Shown here piece after piece: positions 58,738 through 64,000 of a stretch of DNA of 64,000 nt. How positions within the stretch are numbered: position 1 is the first letter of the stretch; each line of letters opens with the position of its first letter. Source of the DNA: Clarireedia homoeocarpa (lineage: Eukaryota > Ascomycota > Leotiomycetes > Helotiales > Rutstroemiaceae); assembly GCA_001465935.1 (NCBI GenBank), contig LNKV01000001.1:930001-994000 (forward strand), in the 5' to 3' direction. The position numbers and the translations under genes are program-made. Below the pieces are notes generated by a model. The model did not search any database. It saw only the letters and a program-made list of their open reading frames with translations, and was not told the origin of the DNA.

Positions 58738-60279
58738 ATTCGAGTGGTATATGGAGAAATACTGGTTTAGTTGGAGTTGATCAGCTGGGGTTGAACTTTT
58801 GGTGTTTTTCGAGATTTGGTTACGAACTCGGCGTTTTCGACGTATCTAAGCCTCTATCATGTTGGGAGGAACTCGGCGTTTGAACGTAACAAAGCGTATA
58901 CCCTTTTCTGCTTTGGTTACATAGTCTGTAGAATGGATAAAATACGAACATGTCGTTGGATACAACGAACGAGTTGGGCTCATTCTTTTTCACATGCTTC
59001 GTGTATACCCAGTACAGTTGTCTCACCACAACTGAGACATTATTAATACTGTGCAGACTTTGACACTAGACTGGCTCGACTGGAAATGATCACCTGAGGC
59101 TTGTGCAGCTGAGAGATAAGATCCGATTCAAGTATTTTCCGGTCGTCGAGGAACTGGATGACTCTGCTTTGGAACTACTCGAGTACCTGCCCAACAACTC
59201 GCGTCCACCACGACTCGTGCCGCCAAGATGATTCTCGATCGTGTGAGTGTTGAGTTCACAGATCTATGCAGCAGTCGGCCTTATGAGAATGTGGTTTGAT
59301 GGATGGCAGAATGAATACTGATAGAGAAACCGTGGATCAAACATGCGAATTCTCCAATCCGTCCATGCAGTTCTTTCATGCATGCAAGACATAGTAGATG
59401 GCGGATGGAAAGATCCATCCACGTAGCTGGCAACCTCTTGGCTGTACTTGTAGAGTCCTTGACGGTTATTGCATCGTTTGTAAGCAGCGGGAGGTGCGGC
59501 TACTGATATCTCCAAACTGCTGCGATACCCCGGTTTCTCACCAAAAGGGGCACTTCCTCCGCATTTTCTATTTCACCCGCATACTTCGTACACATCAATG
59601 CGCTCCATAAAAGTCTTGAGTACCACATGATGTACGAAGTATCTCCCCCCAATTTCCAAAGTCGTCATGCGTCGGTCCTTCAAGGGTTAATGTTGTGGGG
59701 AAGCAAATGTATTGAGATGTTATTGGTTGGACTCGGATTCGGTGCATACTTTACATAGGCTCGATAACTAGCATAACCGTGCTATGCGCCATGCTTGTGT
59801 CTAACGTGAGGTACGTACTGTAGTTCGTAGGTGAGTTACATAGTACAACAAAGATAATCTGCTGTGCTCAGTTGTTGAAAACTTCACAAAGGAAATCAAC
59901 CAAACAATTGAATTCTATTCATCCCACCCCCAGATATACCTGGAGTATATCTACGTCGTTGAACTCGTACGCACCTTCCGTATCATCTGTGTTAAAATAC
60001 TTGACTTTAGTTGGCCTTTGCTCATAATTTTCCTTGTTTTACTATCGCATATGGATCCGCGCTGAGGAAACCCGCTCTTGTGACGTTTGCTCGGAACGGA
60101 GAGGAAAAGAGCCCGCAACCAACTATCGGTCACAGACAAAGCTATTGGACTATAGTACCATTTTACGTATCGACATTTCCGGAATCCCAGGAATATATAT
60201 CGTTACAAGAACGAGAACGTCCCAAAGTTGCTGCCACAGTAGCATACAGTAAACTCGTCTCGGATGGCGCGCAGGGAAA
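58738..60279. other. Intergenic, upstream region of the lipase gene
   Basis: 1.5 kb. ATGs at 60011 and 60034 open short frames that run to 60289 and 60252. The first overlaps the lipase start codon in another frame. They may be upstream ORFs or lie in a spliced leader. No other gene recognised. Confidence 0.5.
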
Positions 60280-62712
60280 ATGTTGTTAGAGTACCTTCAG
60301 GAGCCTACTTCCCAGTTTTGTGCAGTCAATAACCATAAACACCTTCTTGCGTCTGCTGCCCCACCCAGCGAATACGGATATGACGAGGTAAAAAATGTAT
60401 CGAGCTCTTCGTGGAGTTTATTACGGCCAGCGACGAAGATATTGAGGACGGGTGCGGATATCATCAACAACAAGGTACAACATGCGCGAGATGGGTTGAC
60501 GGACGAAGAACGGCTTGCGTTATGCAAGAAGGAGGAGAGAAGACAAATATTGGAGCTGAGGATGAAGAATGCAGAGACGATGGAAGCATGGAGAGTTGCC
60601 GCCAGCGAATTAGACGTTCTCGAGAACAATGAAGCATGGAAACGTGATTCCTCGTCGCCGGACTTCGACGCTGCGCTGATTGAGGCAAGGACAAAACAAA
60701 TGGATGATGCAAGAATTAATTGCGATATTAAAAGAATGCTTAATCTAGTCCGCACATCACTGTCGAGAGATTTGGGGGGCATGGGAAACATTAGGTTATA
60801 CAAACACAGTCACATTGGGACGAAAGATGCGATTGAGAAGTATATTGATTCGACGTTGGACACAATACGCGCATTAGTCGAGACAAGCAAGTATGCGCTG
60901 CCGGACGGGCTCGAAACGAAAGATATACTGGAACAAGTCGTCTACGCCAGACAAGCTTTTGGGAGAAGTGCACTATTACTGAGTGGAGGAGCAACGTTCG
61001 GAATGAACCATATTGGAGTATTAAAGGCACTGTTCGAGGCGCATCTATTGCCAAGAATTATCTCGGGTGCTTCTGCAGGAAGTATAGTGTGTGCGGTACT
61101 GTGCACGAGAACTGACGAGGAGATTCCACAAGTGCTGAAGGAGTTTCCATACGGGGATCTGGCGGTGTTCGAAGAAGACGGTAGGGAAGACGGCGTCCTA
61201 GAACGACTTCGACGACTGTTGACTGAGGGGGCATGGATTGATATCAAACATCTGACAAGAGTGATGAGGGCGCTTCTCGGAGATATGACATTTCAGGAAG
61301 CTTATAACCGCTCTCGGCGGATTCTTAATATTTGTGTCTCTTCCGCTTCCGTCTACGAATTGCCACGACTTCTCAACTATGTCACTGCTCCAAACGTTAT
61401 GATTTGGTCTGCGGTCGCTGCATCCTGCTCGGTTCCTCTGCTCTTCTCCGCAGCGGAACTTCTCGTAAAGAATCCCATAACTGGGGAGAGTACACCTTGG
61501 AATCCAACACCCCAGAAATGGATTGACGGCAGTGTCGATAATGATTTACCTATGACTCGACTCGCGGAGATGTTCAACGTAAATCATTTCATCGTATCCC
61601 AAGTCAATCCTCATGTCATACCATTCATTGCAAAGGACGAAGAAACGATCAGAAAAGATGCGCAGAAAGAAGGTAACACAGGACCCGGTTGGGTGTACAA
61701 ACTCACGAATCTCGCAAAAGACGAGGCGTTGCACCGACTGCAGGTCTTGGCTGAACTGGGCATCTTTCCAAATCTCGTTACGAAGTGCAAGTCCATCTTG
61801 AGCCAAAAGTACTCGGGTGATATCACAATTTTACCAGAAATCGATTACAAAGATTTCCCCAGGATACTGAAGAATCCGACTACTCAATTCATGATACAAG
61901 CATCTCTCTGTGGGGAACGAGCCACATGGCCTAAGTTGAGTCGCGTTCGAAATCACTGCGCCGTTGAGCTAGAACTAGATGTTGCGGTACAGAAACTAAG
62001 AGCAAGGGTCGTCTTTAGCCCCAGCCAAGTAGATTTGCGGCGACTAAGAACTACTGGCGATGTACCAACTCTAAAGAGGACCGGCAGGAAGCGGACTAAT
62101 AGTGGAAGCCTATCACGAAGTTCTCAAAATGATGACAATGATTCGGATGAAGAACTCAGAATACGCAAAAGCTCTTCCAGACCGCCAATCAGAACATCAA
62201 GCAGCATGTTGTATGTACCGCATTGGACTCAGCCGCAAGGAAAAATTGCCGATCCTCACGCTGCACAGAACACACTATATAGAACATCAAGACTAGGAAG
62301 AGATAATCATGAGTTCAGACTTCCGGATTTATCAAAAGGTCTGCTTCAAGTCGCCGATGCATCTTCGACTGGCGAAACAACAATGTCCCCGCCTAGCTCA
62401 GATGTGGACATTGATTCTCATACAGACGAGAGTAGTCCCGAACTTGAAGCTTCGGGATTCATTAATGGTAGCAGTCATACTGGCCAGAGAGAAGTTGATT
62501 GCTTCTCCAGCACTCAACCAATCACTCCTGGTACAGATCGCGTTCTAGCAACTAGTCCATCCTTTCTAAGACATGGACCTACCGAGAGATTCAGCTATTC
62601 CCCATCGATGGTTTCCTCACTAGAGGTTTCCAAGCAGCGAAAAGCAGAGGTAAGGAAGAGTGCTACGGAGCCAAATAGTCCGGAGTTGAGGCAGAAGAAT
62701 CTGTGGCATTAG
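60280..62712 (+). CDS. Patatin-like triacylglycerol lipase (Tgl3/4/5 type)
   Basis: A single frame of 810 residues. A stop lies in frame just upstream (60250), so the ATG at 60280 is the first usable Met unless a spliced upstream exon exists. The N-terminal region (LTDEERLALCKKEERRQILE) matches fungal Tgl proteins. The patatin domain has LLLSGGATFGMNHIGVLKAL, the nucleophile elbow GASAGS (Ser near 266) and the catalytic Asp in WIDGSVDNDLP (near 415). An H-X4-D box (HIGTKD, near residue 178) is also present; such boxes are associated with lysophosphatidic acid acyltransferase activity in yeast Tgl3 and Tgl5, though its position here differs from what I recall. The C-terminal 230 residues are polar and Ser-rich. 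Expected at lipid droplets, breaking down stored triacylglycerol. Confidence 0.92.
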   Translation: MLLEYLQEPTSQFCAVNNHKHLLASAAPPSEYGYDEVKNVSSSSWSLLRPATKILRTGADIINNKVQHARDGLTDEERLALCKKEERRQILELRMKNAETMEAWRVAASELDVLENNEAWKRDSSSPDFDAALIEARTKQMDDARINCDIKRMLNLVRTSLSRDLGGMGNIRLYKHSHIGTKDAIEKYIDSTLDTIRALVETSKYALPDGLETKDILEQVVYARQAFGRSALLLSGGATFGMNHIGVLKALFEAHLLPRIISGASAGSIVCAVLCTRTDEEIPQVLKEFPYGDLAVFEEDGREDGVLERLRRLLTEGAWIDIKHLTRVMRALLGDMTFQEAYNRSRRILNICVSSASVYELPRLLNYVTAPNVMIWSAVAASCSVPLLFSAAELLVKNPITGESTPWNPTPQKWIDGSVDNDLPMTRLAEMFNVNHFIVSQVNPHVIPFIAKDEETIRKDAQKEGNTGPGWVYKLTNLAKDEALHRLQVLAELGIFPNLVTKCKSILSQKYSGDITILPEIDYKDFPRILKNPTTQFMIQASLCGERATWPKLSRVRNHCAVELELDVAVQKLRARVVFSPSQVDLRRLRTTGDVPTLKRTGRKRTNSGSLSRSSQNDDNDSDEELRIRKSSSRPPIRTSSSMLYVPHWTQPQGKIADPHAAQNTLYRTSRLGRDNHEFRLPDLSKGLLQVADASSTGETTMSPPSSDVDIDSHTDESSPELEASGFINGSSHTGQREVDCFSSTQPITPGTDRVLATSPSFLRHGPTERFSYSPSMVSSLEVSKQRKAEVRKSATEPNSPELRQKNLWH

Positions 62713-63311
62713 TACAGATACGCATGGCAAAGCGAGCTACGTGATCAGTGTTTCTAGGATGCCGATAGTTCTTTGGGGTTAGGATTTGTAATAAACATTG
62801 GCATGTGATCGGTGAATATAACGATTTGGTTGTTATTGCATGGGAAGGAATTGGATTGATGGGCAGCACAAGGAATTTTGATAAGGCAAGCAGGAGTTGG
62901 TTTGGATCTGGTTTTAGGGAATCTGTAAAGAGCACAGGGAATGGTGGGATAAGGATTTGGAATTGGCGTTCCGTTCCCAATGGGGGACTATTAGCCAGAG
63001 GGCGTCTAGAACGCATGCGTGCATCATCATTATCAGCATTAAGATTTGGATTATATAGAGATGTTAGATACCTAAATAAATGAGTTTCTTGTCTTGTCCT
63101 TGGCAGTCCATGGAATTCATGTTGGTGAACATGAATAGTACACCGAGGTTTTGAAATCTACCCCGCAATCACCCCGCATTGTGGTTTGGGATAAAGTTGC
63201 TGCCCCATCATGTATATTTGACTCGAAAGACAACAAACAATTCTCCGCATTATTGATTGCGCAAATCATCCATCATCATCAAATATCTCTCTCATCAACC
63301 AACCCACAGAA
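62713..63311. other. Intergenic, no gene seen
   Basis: Spacer between the lipase and acyl-CoA dehydrogenase genes. No recognisable gene or repeat. Confidence 0.5.
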
Positions 63312-64000
63312 ATGAGCACCCCAATCCCATTCTTCCACCTCCCGGCCCCGCTCCGAAACCTCCTATCAGAAATCAACACCTTCATCGAAACTGACATCCT
63401 CCCCTTACAGCACAGCGGCGACAATAATCGCTTTTTCGACCACAGGCGCGAACATGCACGCACAGATTGGGAGAATGGCGGCACGCCGAGTAGAGAGTGG
63501 GAGGAGTTGTTGGAGAAGGCGAGAGTGCTTGCTGATGAGAGGGGGTTTTGGAGGTATGCGTTGCCCGAGGAGTATGGTGGGAGGGAAGGGGGAAATTTGG
63601 ATATGGCGGTTTTAAGGATGAGGTTGGCGGGGAGAGGGTTGGGATTGGTGCGTTGCTTAATTTTGTAGATACACGCAAGATAATCGTGTAAATGGGCTAA
63701 CCTTTCCATCTAGCATTGTGATTTACAAAACGAATGGAGCATCGTGGGCAATTTCCCTGACATCCTAATGGTAAGAGAATTCGGAACACCGGGTACATCA
63801 TGCCCCTCTATCTCTTGTCTCATGTTTCAACTCAACTAACTCCCTACCAGAACAAAAACAAAAATTCATCCATGACCGTCTGGCTGGCAAAACGCTCTTC
63901 GCATTCGGTCTCACTGAACCCTCCCATGGAAGCGACGCTACGCATATGTCCACCGCAGCAGTACCACATCGTCAAGATGGTGTTCAAGGATGGCTGATTA
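63312..64000 (+). CDS. Acyl-CoA dehydrogenase family protein, 5' part
   Basis: Exons 63312-63647, 63714-63792 and 63851-64000 and beyond. The frame joins without a break, giving about 188 residues before the window ends. The start MSTPIPFFHLPAPLRNLL is followed by FIETDILPLQ and WRYALPEEYGG, the N-terminal helical domain of acyl-CoA dehydrogenases. After the second and third exons it reads EFGTPEQKQKFIHDRLAGK, then LFAFGLTEPSHGSDATHMST, the FAD and substrate-contacting block at the end of that domain. The second donor (63793) is placed so that EFGTP-EQKQKF is kept. Members oxidise acyl-CoA esters with FAD; chain-length or substrate class is not visible. The rest lies beyond 64000. Confidence 0.9.

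Noticed and set aside
1..64000. CRISPR arrays, insertion sequences, retroelement polyproteins, rRNA
   Set aside because: No regularly spaced repeats with spacers, no transposase or reverse transcriptase motifs and no rRNA-like blocks were seen; the organism is a fungus.

Overview
This is a 64 kb piece of a filamentous ascomycete genome. Genes have short introns (about 47-105 bp) with GTRNGT-type donors and CTAAY/CTRAC-like branch sites, there are no bacterial operons, and several products belong to ascomycete families (fungal Zn2Cys6 regulators, RTA1, OPT, AP180 with NPF motifs, Ame1/CENP-U, Ppc89-like spindle pole protein). Gene density, AT-leaning spacers and protein style suggest a leotiomycete (Helotiales, possibly Sclerotiniaceae). 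That placement is inference and I could not test it by search. Gene models were built by joining exons by hand where the protein stays in frame and the family signature continues across the junction.

Layout. 1-5.7 kb: no recognisable gene, one 8-bp minisatellite (4703-4822). 5.7-10 kb: an intact purine nucleoside permease and a damaged MFS transporter. 10-24 kb: a housekeeping block with a cysteine-motif protein, a PQ-loop membrane protein (with a GC-AG intron), the inner kinetochore protein CENP-U/Ame1, a spindle-pole coiled-coil protein resembling Ppc89, and a URI/Bud27-type prefoldin-like protein. 25.5-36 kb: a second housekeeping block with oligosaccharyltransferase subunit Swp1/ribophorin II, NudC, TFIIH subunit Tfb3 (divergent from NudC), AP180/CALM clathrin adaptor and mitochondrial aspartyl-tRNA synthetase.

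36.6-50 kb is the most unusual part. An O-methyltransferase pseudogene, an RTA1-family pseudogene and a cytochrome P450 pseudogene lie around an apparently intact Zn2Cys6 regulator and an intact OPT oligopeptide transporter. This set (tailoring enzymes, exporter, regulator, transporter) looks like the remains of a specialised-metabolism or transport locus. The spacer between the divergent regulator and transporter holds three CACGTG sites in 10-bp phase plus a fourth nearby.

50.7-64 kb: an 837-residue charged coiled-coil protein of unknown function, a short-chain dehydrogenase, a second Zn2Cys6 regulator, an alpha-ketoglutarate-dependent dioxygenase of the xanthine dioxygenase (XanA) type, a patatin-like triacylglycerol lipase (Tgl3/4/5 type), and the 5' part of an acyl-CoA dehydrogenase that runs off the end. 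The nucleoside permease and the XanA-like enzyme could both serve purine salvage, but they are 50 kb apart and nothing in the sequence ties them together. I saw no rRNA, tRNA, CRISPR or transposon gene.
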